A stretch of DNA of 64,000 nucleotides from assembly GCF_027213785.1 (NCBI RefSeq), contig NZ_JAPWGO010000012.1, positions 59,302 through 123,301 on the forward strand, in the 5' to 3' direction. Positions 57,162 to 64,000 of this stretch are shown one piece after another. Positions within the stretch are counted from its first letter, which is position 1. Every line of letters starts with the position of its first letter. This DNA is from Limimaricola sp. G21655-S1 (GTDB lineage Bacteria > Pseudomonadota > Alphaproteobacteria > Rhodobacterales > Rhodobacteraceae). The translations under genes were made by a program, and so were the position numbers. Under the pieces are notes generated by a model that was given only the letters and a program-made list of their open reading frames with translations, was not told the origin of the DNA and did not search any database.

Positions 57162-57269
57162 GCCCTCTAAACACACCAGCGACGCGTGGGTTTCAAGCCC
57201 GAAGGTTGCCCCCGCGAGCGGCCCGCGCTAAGCCCGCGCGCGACTCCGCTCCCGAAAGGATGCCGATCC

Positions 57270-58916
57270 ATGGCCAAGGACAAGATCCGCCGCCCCCGCG
57301 CCGAGACGCCGAAGGGGTTCCGTGACTATTTCGGCGCCGAGGTCACCGCGCGCGCCGCGATGCTGCGCCGGATCGCCGAGGTCTATCATCGCTACGGATT
57401 CGAGGCGCTGGAGACCAGCGGCGTCGAGACGGTCGAGGCGCTGGGCAAGTTCCTCCCCGATGTCGATCGCCCGAACGAGGGCGTCTTCGCCTGGCAGGAG
57501 GACGCGGAAGGCGACAGGCCCGGCGACTGGCTGGCGCTGCGCTACGACCTGACCGCGCCGCTGGCGCGGGTCTATGCCCAGCACCGCAACGACCTTCCGG
57601 CCCCCTATCGTCGCTATGCGATGGGTCCGGTGTGGCGCAACGAGAAGCCCGGTCCGGGCCGGTTCCGTCAGTTCTACCAGTGCGACGCCGACACGGTGGG
57701 CGCGCCCTCGGTGGCCGCCGATGCCGAGATCTGCGCCATGCTCGCGGACACGCTGGAAGCCGTCGGCATCTCGCGCGGCGACTACATCGTGCGCGTCAAC
57801 AACCGCAAGGTTCTCAACGGCGTGATGGAAGTGGCGGGCGTTCTGGATCCGTCCGATCCCGAGAGGTTCGCGCATGAGCGCGGCATCGTGCTGCGCGCCA
57901 TCGACAAGCTCGACCGTCTGGGCACGGATGGCGTGCGCGCGCTCTTGGGCGAGGGCCGCAAGGACGAATCCGGCGACTTCACCAAGGGGGCCGGGCTCGG
58001 TGCCGAACAGGCCGAGGTCGTGATGGGGTTCGTCGAAGCCAAGCAGCAAGTCGTAGATCGGCTGTCCGCCAAAGCTGGATTGCCTGACGTTTCTTTCCAA
58101 GAGAAATGGGATGCATTGTTTGCAAGTTTTGCAATCGATGGGCCTGATGCCAACGATCCAGCGGTTTCCGTAGATGATGTTCGGAGGTGGAACGACGAGA
58201 TACTAGAGCATCTCGAGAAACTTGTTGAGGGTTCGAATACTGGCGAAAGTGGTGTTGCTGAGTTGCGTGAAATGGCGGGACTACTGGCGGCTCAGGGTAT
58301 GGGACCTGACCGCGTAATTATTGACCCCTCGGTCGTGCGGGGCCTTGGCTACTACACCGGCCCGGTCTTCGAGGCCGAGCTGACCTTCGAGATCCCCGAC
58401 GAGAAGGGTCGGCCGCGCCAGTTCGGCTCGGTCGCGGGCGGCGGGCGCTACGACGATCTGGTCAAGCGCTTCACCGGGCAGGCCGTGCCCGCCACCGGCG
58501 TCTCGATCGGCGTCGATCGGCTGCTCGCGGCGCTCGCCGCCAAGGGGCGCGGCGAGGCGGAGGCGCAGGGGCCGGTGGTCGTCACCGTGATGGATCGCGA
58601 CCGCATGGCCGATTACCAGGCGATGGCCTCCGAATTGCGCGCCGCCGGCATCCGCGCCGAGGTCTATCTCGGCAACCCCAAGAACTTCGGCAACCAGATG
58701 AAATATGCCGACCGGCGCGGCAGCCCGGTCGCCGTGATCGAGGGGGCTGACGAGAAGGAGCGCGGCGTGGTGCAGATCAAGGACCTGATCCTCGGCGCGC
58801 AGATCGCCAAGGAGGCCACGCTCGAGCAGTGGAAGGACCGCCCCTCCCAGATCGAGGTGCCGCGCGACGAGCTGGTCGAGCGGGTCCGTGCGATGATCGA
58901 AAGCCAGTCGTCATGA
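57270..58916 (+). CDS. hisS: Histidyl-tRNA synthetase
   Basis: A 548-residue class II synthetase. Motif 2 is [28 protein letters not shown] (about 111-138) and the histidine-A motif is [14 protein letters not shown]. Motif 3 is [10 protein letters not shown]. An insertion domain lies between them, and the anticodon domain is at the C-terminus. The length is large, as in many alphaproteobacterial HisRS. The DNA for about residues 257-352 has markedly lower GC (about 50%) than the rest. GAAAGG precedes the ATG; hisZ overlaps the stop. Confidence 0.95.
   Translation: MAKDKIRRPRAETPKGFRDYFGAEVTARAAMLRRIAEVYHRYGFEALETSGVETVEALGKFLPDVDRPNEGVFAWQEDAEGDRPGDWLALRYDLTAPLARVYAQHRNDLPAPYRRYAMGPVWRNEKPGPGRFRQFYQCDADTVGAPSVAADAEICAMLADTLEAVGISRGDYIVRVNNRKVLNGVMEVAGVLDPSDPERFAHERGIVLRAIDKLDRLGTDGVRALLGEGRKDESGDFTKGAGLGAEQAEVVMGFVEAKQQVVDRLSAKAGLPDVSFQEKWDALFASFAIDGPDANDPAVSVDDVRRWNDEILEHLEKLVEGSNTGESGVAELREMAGLLAAQGMGPDRVIIDPSVVRGLGYYTGPVFEAELTFEIPDEKGRPRQFGSVAGGGRYDDLVKRFTGQAVPATGVSIGVDRLLAALAAKGRGEAEAQGPVVVTVMDRDRMADYQAMASELRAAGIRAEVYLGNPKNFGNQMKYADRRGSPVAVIEGADEKERGVVQIKDLILGAQIAKEATLEQWKDRPSQIEVPRDELVERVRAMIESQSS
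58040..58325 (+). other. Low-GC mosaic patch within hisS
   Basis: Hand counting 58081-58320 gives about 121 G+C in 240 bases (50%), while flanking hisS lines are well above 60%. Codons switch to AT-ending forms (TTT, GTT, GCA, ACT, ATT) and then revert, with the frame intact. It corresponds to the insertion domain region of HisRS and suggests recombination from another source. Confidence 0.7.
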
Positions 58917-60007
58917 TGCCCGGACCCATGGGGCCGGAGGCCCGCGCCGAGGCGGCGCGGCTCTCGGCCATCTTCGAGGGCTTGGGCGCGCAGCCGGTCG
59001 ACACCTCGATCCTGCAGCCCGCCGACGTGCTGCTCGACCTCTATGGCGAAGATATCCGCGCCCGCGCCTATGTCACCGCCGACCCGCTCAGGGGCGAGAT
59101 GATGCTGCGCCCGGACTTCACCGTCCCGGTTGTGCGCGCGCATATGGATGAGGGCGGTGATCCGGCCCGCTACAGCTATGCGGGCGAGGTGTTCCGGCGT
59201 CAGGAAACCGACCCGGCGCGGCCGATCGAGTTCCTGCAGGTGGGCTTCGAGATCTTCGGCGGCGAGCCGGCGCAGGCCGATGCCGAGGTTTTCGCGACCA
59301 TTTCGGGAGCGCTGGAGGGGCTCGAACTTCGGCCCGCCACCGGTGATATCGGCATCTTGATGGCGGCGGTGCGTGGTCTGAAGACATCCGAGGCCCGCAA
59401 GGGCGCGCTGCTGCGCCATGTCTGGCGTCCGCGCCGATTCCGGGCGCTGCTCGACCGCTATGGCGCGCGCACCCCGCTGCCTGCCCACAAGAAGGCGCTG
59501 TTGGCGGCCGCCGATCCCTTCGAGGGTGCCGGGCCGGCGCTTGGGCTTCGCGGCCGGCGCGAGGTCGAGGCGCGCATCGCCACGCTGCGCGCGGAGGCCG
59601 ACACGCGGCCCCTCTCCGAGGAGGAGATGGCGCTGGTCGACATGATCCTCGACCTGCGCGAGACCGCGCCCAACGTGCTGTCGGCGCTGCGCGACATCGC
59701 CGTGGACATGCCGGCCATCGGCGATGCGGTGACTGGGCTGACCCGCCGTCTCGATGCCATGTCGGCACGCGGCATCGACGTGGACGCGCTGCCCTTCGAG
59801 GGCAGCTTCGGCCGCACCACGCTCGAATATTACGACGGCTTCGTCTTCGGCTTCCAATCCCCCACTCGCGCCGACCTGCCGCCGGTGGCCACCGGCGGGC
59901 GCTACGACGCGCTCACCCGGCATCTCGGGAAGGGCCGTGCCGTGCCCGCCGTGGGCGGCGTGATCCGGCCCGAGCTGGCGGTGCAGATCAGGGAGGGCCG
60001 GGCATGA
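58913..60007 (+). CDS. hisZ: ATP phosphoribosyltransferase regulatory subunit HisZ
   Basis: A 364-residue HisRS paralogue lacking the anticodon domain, which forms an octamer with short HisG and senses histidine. It keeps the class II core: [19 protein letters not shown] (motif 2 strand), [15 protein letters not shown] and the late [13 protein letters not shown]. The ATG overlaps the hisS stop (ATGA), and its own stop overlaps hisG. It is the required partner for a short-form HisG. Confidence 0.92.
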   Translation: MMPGPMGPEARAEAARLSAIFEGLGAQPVDTSILQPADVLLDLYGEDIRARAYVTADPLRGEMMLRPDFTVPVVRAHMDEGGDPARYSYAGEVFRRQETDPARPIEFLQVGFEIFGGEPAQADAEVFATISGALEGLELRPATGDIGILMAAVRGLKTSEARKGALLRHVWRPRRFRALLDRYGARTPLPAHKKALLAAADPFEGAGPALGLRGRREVEARIATLRAEADTRPLSEEEMALVDMILDLRETAPNVLSALRDIAVDMPAIGDAVTGLTRRLDAMSARGIDVDALPFEGSFGRTTLEYYDGFVFGFQSPTRADLPPVATGGRYDALTRHLGKGRAVPAVGGVIRPELAVQIREGRA

Positions 60008-60696
60008 CGATCCGTCTCGGCGTGCCGTCCAAGGGGCGGTTGATGGAAAAGACCTTCGACTGGTTCGGCGCGCGCGGCCTGACCCTGCGCAAGCGCGGCA
60101 ACGACCGCGAATACGCGGGCGTGGTCGAGGGCATCGACGGTGTCGAGCTGGCGCTCCTGTCGGCGGGTGAGATCCCGCGCGAACTGGCCGCCGGCCGGCT
60201 GCATCTCGGTGTCACCGGATCGGATCTGGTGCGCGAAAAGGTGGCGGGCTGGGACCTGCGCCTGCGCGAACTGGCGCAGATGGGCTTCGGCGGCGCCGAT
60301 CTCGTGATCGCCGTGCCGCAGGGCTGGGTCGATGTCGACACGCTCGACGATCTCGATGCGGTGGCCGCGGCCTTCCGGCGTGACCACGGGTTCCGGCTGC
60401 GCATCGCCACCAAGTATCACCGGCTCACCCGCGAATTCCTGAAAGAGCACGGCGTCGCCGACTACCAGCTGGTCGACAGCCAGGGCGCGACCGAGGGCGT
60501 GGTCCGCAACGAGACCGCCGAGGCGATCTCGGACATCACCTCGACCGGCGAGACGCTGCGCGCCAACGGGCTCAAGATCCTCTCCGACGGGATGATCCAT
60601 TCGAGCCAGGCGACGCTGTTCCGCTCGAGCACCGCCGAGTGGTCCGAGGCGCACCGCGCCACGCTCGACGCGCTAGAGGACAAGCTCGGCCTTTAA
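60004..60696 (+). CDS. hisG: ATP phosphoribosyltransferase (short form)
   Basis: A 230-residue catalytic subunit for the first step of histidine synthesis (ATP + PRPP). RLGVPSKGRLMEKT begins the domain, GVTGSDLVREK and ATKYHRLTREF are typical, and the PRPP loop is ISDITSTGETLRANGL. It lacks the C-terminal ACT-like domain, hence its dependence on HisZ. Overlaps join hisS-hisZ-hisG in one operon, linking histidine synthesis with tRNA charging. The TAA overlaps the TAA of the convergent DUF1489 gene. Confidence 0.95.
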   Translation: MTIRLGVPSKGRLMEKTFDWFGARGLTLRKRGNDREYAGVVEGIDGVELALLSAGEIPRELAAGRLHLGVTGSDLVREKVAGWDLRLRELAQMGFGGADLVIAVPQGWVDVDTLDDLDAVAAAFRRDHGFRLRIATKYHRLTREFLKEHGVADYQLVDSQGATEGVVRNETAEAISDITSTGETLRANGLKILSDGMIHSSQATLFRSSTAEWSEAHRATLDALEDKLGL

Positions 60697-61115
60697 AGGA
60701 CGCCGATTTCGGCGAGCGCCGCCTGCAGCGCGGGCGGCAACGGTTCCTCGGCCTCGCGCCCCGGCACGAGGTCGCGCGGCGCGTCGCCGGCGGCAAGGTA
60801 GCGCCAGCCCTGAAAAGCCCGCTTGGGCGTCGCCGCGACCCGCACCAGCCCCGGCTCGCAGACGATGGCACAGCGGCGGATGCCGTCGCCGCGATCCACC
60901 TCGTCGAAACGGATCACCCGCTGGCGGCACAGGATCACGCCCTTGATCACCCAGTAAATCGATCCGCCGTCGAGCACCTCATCGGCACGCTTGGGCCACA
61001 TGCGGGTGACGTGGCGTGGCAGCCCGTCGGGGCCCTGTCCGCGCCGGTCGGCCTGCCAGGCCGCGAGGTCCGAGACGTCTTCGGTCCCGACCGAGAGCTT
61101 GATGAGATGCAGCAT
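60693..61115 (-). CDS. DUF1489 family protein
   Basis: A 140-residue protein of the DUF1489 family, common in alphaproteobacteria and without known function. The start MLHLIKLSVGTEDVSDLAAWQ and the RMWPKRADEVLDGGSIYWVIKGVILCRQRV core are typical. The ATG chosen is the family start; earlier in-frame sites lie in the AT-rich control region. It is convergent with hisG, sharing two stop-codon bases, and divergent from nrdJ across a 201-bp region containing the DnaA and NrdR-like sites. Confidence 0.85.
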   Translation of the reverse strand: MLHLIKLSVGTEDVSDLAAWQADRRGQGPDGLPRHVTRMWPKRADEVLDGGSIYWVIKGVILCRQRVIRFDEVDRGDGIRRCAIVCEPGLVRVAATPKRAFQGWRYLAAGDAPRDLVPGREAEEPLPPALQAALAEIGVL

Positions 61116-61187
61116 GATGAAGGACTTAGAAGCCGGGGCAGGGGGCCGCAAGTCGCGATTTCGTGTTGTGATAAAATCGCAATTTCT

Positions 61188-61196
61188 TGTGGATAA
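61188..61196 (-). promoter_or_regulatory. Consensus DnaA box upstream of nrdJ
   Basis: TTATCCACA on the minus strand is a perfect consensus DnaA box, 121 bp before nrdJ. DnaA is known to bind upstream of ribonucleotide reductase genes in E. coli, so replication-linked control is plausible. Confidence 0.6.
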
Positions 61197-61207
61197 GGCT
61201 GTGTCAA

Positions 61208-61254
61208 ACACAATCTGTAGCTTGGAACGTGCTATGATACACTATATCGACGGT
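61208..61254. promoter_or_regulatory. Two NrdR-like boxes in tandem upstream of nrdJ
   Basis: Two 16-bp sites, 61208-61223 and 61239-61254, each match the NrdR consensus acaCwAtATaTwGtgt (from memory) at 12 of 16 positions. Both begin ACACWAT. They are 15 bp apart, 31 bp start to start, the three-turn spacing usual for paired NrdR boxes. A TATGAT hexamer lies between them. Confidence 0.6.
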
Positions 61255-61316
61255 GACCGTCGGGACCTGAGTCCCTCATGCATTTCCAATAAGTTCAAAG
61301 CCGAAGGACCGCCCTC

Positions 61317-63593
61317 ATGACCCGTTTTTCCGCGCCGATCGCCGAACAGATCTGGGACATGAAATATCGCTTCAAGCAGAGCGACGGCACGCCGATCGAT
61401 ACCAGCGTCGAGGATAGCTGGCGCCGCATCGCCCGGGCGCTGGCGGCTCCGGAGAAGGACCCGGCGCATTGGGAAGAGAAGTTCTACGGCGCGCTCGAGG
61501 ACTTCCGCTACCTGCCCGCCGGCCGGATCACCGCCGGCGCCGGTACCGCCCGCGCCGTGACGCTGTTCAACTGCTTCGTCATGGGCACCGTGCCGGATTC
61601 GATGTCGGGCATCTTCGACATGCTCAAGGAAGCGGCGCTGACCATGCAGCAGGGCGGCGGCATCGGCTACGATTTCTCGACCATCCGGCCGCGCGGCGCC
61701 GAGGTGAAGGGCGTGGCCGCCGATGCCTCGGGCCCGCTGTCCTTCATGGATGTCTGGGACGCGATGTGCCGCACCATCATGTCGGCCGGCTCGCGCCGCG
61801 GCGCGATGATGGCGACGATGCGCTGCGACCACCCCGACGTCGAGGCCTTCATCACCGCGAAATCCGACCCGGCCCGGCTGCGCATGTTCAACATGTCGGT
61901 ACTGGTCACCGATCCGTTCATGGAGGCCGTGAAGGCCGACGGCACCTGGGACCTCGTCTTCAAGGACAAGGTCTACAAGACCGTGCAGGCGCGCGACCTG
62001 TGGAATGCGATCATGAAGTCGACCTACGAGCAGGCCGAGCCGGGCGTGATCTTCATCGACCGCATCAACCAGATGAACAATCTCGGCTATTGCGAGAGCA
62101 TCTCGGCCACCAACCCCTGCGGCGAGCAGCCGCTTCCGCCCTATGGCGCCTGCCTGCTGGGGTCGATCAACCTCGCCAAGCTGGTGAAGAACGAATTCGA
62201 GACCGGTGCCAAGCTCGACGAGGCCGAGCTCGACGATCTCGTGGCCCTCGCGGTGCGGATGATGGACAACGTCGTCGACGCCTCGAACTTCCCGCTGCCG
62301 GCGCAGGCCGAAGAGGCCCGCAACAAGCGCCGGATCGGCCTCGGCGTCACCGGCCTCGCGGATGCGCTCTTGATGGTCGGACTGCGCTATGGCTCCGACG
62401 AGGCGGCGGCGCAGACCGAGGCCTGGATGAAGCGCATCGCGCGTGCCTCCTACCTCTCCTCCGTCGAACTGGCGAAAGAGAAGGGCGCTTTCCCGCTCTT
62501 CGATGCCAAGAAGTACCTCGCCTCGGGCAACATGCAGCAGATGGACAAGGACGTGCGCGACGCGATCGCCAAGCACGGCATCCGCAACGCGCTGCTGACC
62601 TCGATCGCGCCCACCGGCACCATCTCGCTCTATGCGGGCAACGTGTCGTCGGGGATCGAGCCGGTCTTCGCCTATGCCTACACCCGCAAGGTGCTGCAGA
62701 AGGACGGATCGCGCACCGAGGAGGAGGTCGTCGACTACGCCGTGCAGGCCTGGCGCGAGAAGTTCGGCGACAAGGAGCTTCCCGACTACTTCGTCAACGC
62801 CCAGACGCTGGCGCCGCTCGACCACGTGAAGATGCAGGCCGCGGCGCAGAAGTGGATCGACAGCTCGATTTCCAAGACGATCAACTGCCCCGAGGATATC
62901 TCCTTCGAGGCGTTCAAGGACGTCTACATGGAAGCCTACGAGACCGGCTGCAAGGGCTGCACCACCTACCGCCCGAACGACATCACCGGATCGGTGCTTT
63001 CGGTGTCCGAGCCCGCCAAGGCGCCCGAGGCCAAGTCGGCGCCCGCCGAGCCCACCGGTGGCGAGGTGATCTACATGTCCGAGCCGCTGGATCGTCCGGC
63101 CGAGCTGGAGGGCGCGACCTACAAGCTGAAATGGCCCGACAGCGAGCACGCGATTTACATCACCGTCAACGACCTCGTCGTCGGCGGCCACCGTCGCCCC
63201 TTCGAGGTGTTCATCAACTCCAAGAACATGGAGCATTTCGCCTGGACCGTGGCGCTGACGCGGATGGTCTCGGCAGTGTTCCGGCGCGGTGGCGACGTCT
63301 CCTTCGTGGTCGAGGAGCTGAAGGCCGTGTTCGATCCGCGCGGTGGCGCCTGGATGCAGGGCAAGTACGTCCCGTCGATCCTCGCCGCGATCGGTGGCGT
63401 GATCGAGAAGCACATGATCTCCACCGGCTTCCTTGCCGGCGAGGGTCAGGGCCTCAAGGAGGATCCGCAGCAGCAGGTCGTCAACCTCGACGCCCCGCGC
63501 GGCAAGTCCTGCCCCTCCTGCGGCAGCTTCGAGCTGCGCATGGTCGAGGGCTGCATGACCTGCGGTAGCTGCGGTCACTCGAAGTGCGGGTGA
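61317..63593 (+). CDS. nrdJ: Adenosylcobalamin-dependent (class II) ribonucleotide reductase
   Basis: A 758-residue reductase turning ribonucleotides into deoxyribonucleotides with an AdoCbl-derived thiyl radical. Seen: the first redox cysteine in TLFNCFVMG (Cys85), NPCGEQPLPPYGACLLGS (radical Cys about 267 and catalytic Glu), and the finger-loop TSIAPTGTISLYAGN. The C-terminal cysteine tail is CPSCGS...CMTCGSCGHSKCG. The protein is much shorter than the roughly 1200-residue version of other alphaproteobacteria. DnaA and NrdR-like sites lie upstream; cobU near 26 kb relates to its cofactor. Confidence 0.94.
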   Translation: MTRFSAPIAEQIWDMKYRFKQSDGTPIDTSVEDSWRRIARALAAPEKDPAHWEEKFYGALEDFRYLPAGRITAGAGTARAVTLFNCFVMGTVPDSMSGIFDMLKEAALTMQQGGGIGYDFSTIRPRGAEVKGVAADASGPLSFMDVWDAMCRTIMSAGSRRGAMMATMRCDHPDVEAFITAKSDPARLRMFNMSVLVTDPFMEAVKADGTWDLVFKDKVYKTVQARDLWNAIMKSTYEQAEPGVIFIDRINQMNNLGYCESISATNPCGEQPLPPYGACLLGSINLAKLVKNEFETGAKLDEAELDDLVALAVRMMDNVVDASNFPLPAQAEEARNKRRIGLGVTGLADALLMVGLRYGSDEAAAQTEAWMKRIARASYLSSVELAKEKGAFPLFDAKKYLASGNMQQMDKDVRDAIAKHGIRNALLTSIAPTGTISLYAGNVSSGIEPVFAYAYTRKVLQKDGSRTEEEVVDYAVQAWREKFGDKELPDYFVNAQTLAPLDHVKMQAAAQKWIDSSISKTINCPEDISFEAFKDVYMEAYETGCKGCTTYRPNDITGSVLSVSEPAKAPEAKSAPAEPTGGEVIYMSEPLDRPAELEGATYKLKWPDSEHAIYITVNDLVVGGHRRPFEVFINSKNMEHFAWTVALTRMVSAVFRRGGDVSFVVEELKAVFDPRGGAWMQGKYVPSILAAIGGVIEKHMISTGFLAGEGQGLKEDPQQQVVNLDAPRGKSCPSCGSFELRMVEGCMTCGSCGHSKCG

Positions 63594-63679
63594 GTTGAGA
63601 TTTGGCCTCTTGCCAGAAAGGCATATGAGTGCGAATTGAAAGCATAAGCGTGCGAGTTGCACGTCAAGCGCTTTCTTCG

Positions 63680-63707
63680 ATGACCCCGGCAGGAATGCCG
63701 GGGTCAT
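63680..63707. terminator. Hairpin terminator after nrdJ
   Basis: A perfect 12-bp stem (ATGACCCCGGCA with its complement) and GGAA loop, about 87 bases after the nrdJ stop. It is followed by TCTCGTTT rather than a clean T-run and may work in both directions. The bases 63594-63679 between are AT-richer and hold no gene. Confidence 0.75.
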
Positions 63708-63886
63708 TCTCGTTTCGGCCACCGACACAGGAAGTGGCGTTCTAGGGTCGCCCACATGAAGAGGTTCCTGTGCTCCACGCCACCGTCGGAGAACCTCCAT
63801 TTCTGCAGGCCGAAAGCCGGCGACAGCAACTTCTGCCATGTCCATCCCGTTTCCAACGACAAGTTGCGCAGCTGTTCTGCCCCCAA
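63704..63886 (-). pseudogene. Short orphan reading frame, possibly a remnant cut by the IS
   Basis: Sixty codons on the minus strand ending EHRNLFMWATLERHFLCRWPKRE. The putative start lies inside the left end of the IS3-type element, so any genuine gene would have begun beyond the insertion and lost its 5' part. I do not recognise the sequence, and it may be chance. Base composition here is less GC-rich than in the core genes. Confidence 0.2.
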
Positions 63887-64000
63887 TGGAGTGCTCCGCC
63901 CACTGAGATAGATTTATCTCGTTAGGAGGAGGACGAAGCGATGGGTGGAAAGCGCGAGAAGCCCGAGGACGTCGTGCTGAAGCTGCGGCAGATCGAGGTG
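63873..64000 (+). mobile_element. Left end of an IS3-family insertion sequence (truncated by window)
   Basis: TGTTCTGCCCCCAAT at 63873 resembles the left inverted repeat of IS150/IS3-type elements (TGTACTGCACCC-like, from memory). About 68 bp inside begins a transposase OrfA. The right end lies beyond the window, so the repeat pair and target duplication cannot be checked. Confidence 0.55.
63941..64000 (+). CDS. IS3-family transposase OrfA (partial, N-terminus)
   Basis: The first 20 codons read MGGKREKPEDVVLKLRQIEV, matching the KRxKPEEIVxKLRQVxV opening of IS3-family OrfA helix-turn-helix proteins. A strong AGGAGGAGG ribosome site precedes the ATG. The gene continues past the right edge. 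Confidence 0.75.
   Translation, partial: MGGKREKPEDVVLKLRQIEV

Noticed and set aside
61116..61316. Cobalamin riboswitch upstream of the B12-dependent nrdJ
   Set aside because: No B12-box-like GCCACTG segment or extended GC-rich fold; the region is AT-rich with protein-binding-type repeats.
61242..63845. 867-codon open frame antisense to nrdJ
   Set aside because: Mirror of high-GC3 codons on the opposite strand; no recognisable protein, while nrdJ has all family motifs.

Overview
This is high-GC chromosomal DNA from an alphaproteobacterium, most likely a Rhodobacterales member (Rhodobacteraceae/Roseobacter type). Evidence: the TIGR02186-TauE pair, a short B12-dependent ribonucleotide reductase, hisZ beside a short-form hisG, an RpoH-II-like sigma factor, a dimethylglycine-dehydrogenase-like protein, a DUF1489 protein, and alphaproteobacterial control sites (EcfG-, Irr- and NrdR-type). 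I see no rRNA, tRNA, CRISPR array or prophage. The only mobile DNA is the start of an IS3-family element at the right edge.

Layout. 0-2 kb: 5' tip of a probable helicase gene, a small protein and a TIGR02186/TauE exporter pair. 2.1-7.7 kb: a nucleoside ABC importer of the BMP class in one operon with purine nucleoside phosphorylase. 7.9-15.5 kb: rimI-tsaB-nfuA behind an Irr-type box, a universal stress protein, an unknown membrane protein, ilvE, a VOC enzyme, an L,D-transpeptidase, trpS and a rhomboid-fold protein lacking its catalytic residues. 15.5-25.2 kb: murJ-glnD-lpoA facing rsmI-yraN-gshB, then comM. 25.3-32.2 kb: a phosphatase and cobU, then rpoH, coaBC, dut, a membrane-anchored MoeB and an M3 peptidase.

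32.2-36.4 kb: four small genes (a PRC-barrel protein and three small or membrane proteins), each preceded by GGAAC-N16/17-CGTT, the pattern of the alphaproteobacterial general-stress sigma factor EcfG. The sites end 32-36 bases before the start codons, and two of them are divergent and share a palindromic GTTCCCGGAAC. I regard this stress-regulon island as the most notable hidden structure here. A CDF metal exporter, an SH3 protein and a 2-hydroxyacid dehydrogenase lie among these genes.

36.4-42.6 kb: a lipoprotein, panBC, a lipase, a dimethylglycine-dehydrogenase-like protein and a VOC protein. 42.7-52.2 kb: a seven-gene operon, xdhA-xdhB-xdhC-ATPase-permease-permease-BMP, ending at a strong terminator. 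Together with the first cluster it forms a purine axis: nucleoside uptake, phosphorolysis to bases, base uptake and oxidation to urate. XDH needs molybdenum cofactor and the ribonucleotide reductase needs B12, and moeB and cobU are nearby.

52.2-64 kb: a decayed gene remnant, dnaE, a lipoprotein, slyX, the overlapping hisS-hisZ-hisG operon (hisS carries an internal patch of about 50% GC), a DUF1489 gene, and nrdJ preceded by a consensus DnaA box and two NrdR-like boxes 31 bp apart. The IS3 element begins at about 63.87 kb.
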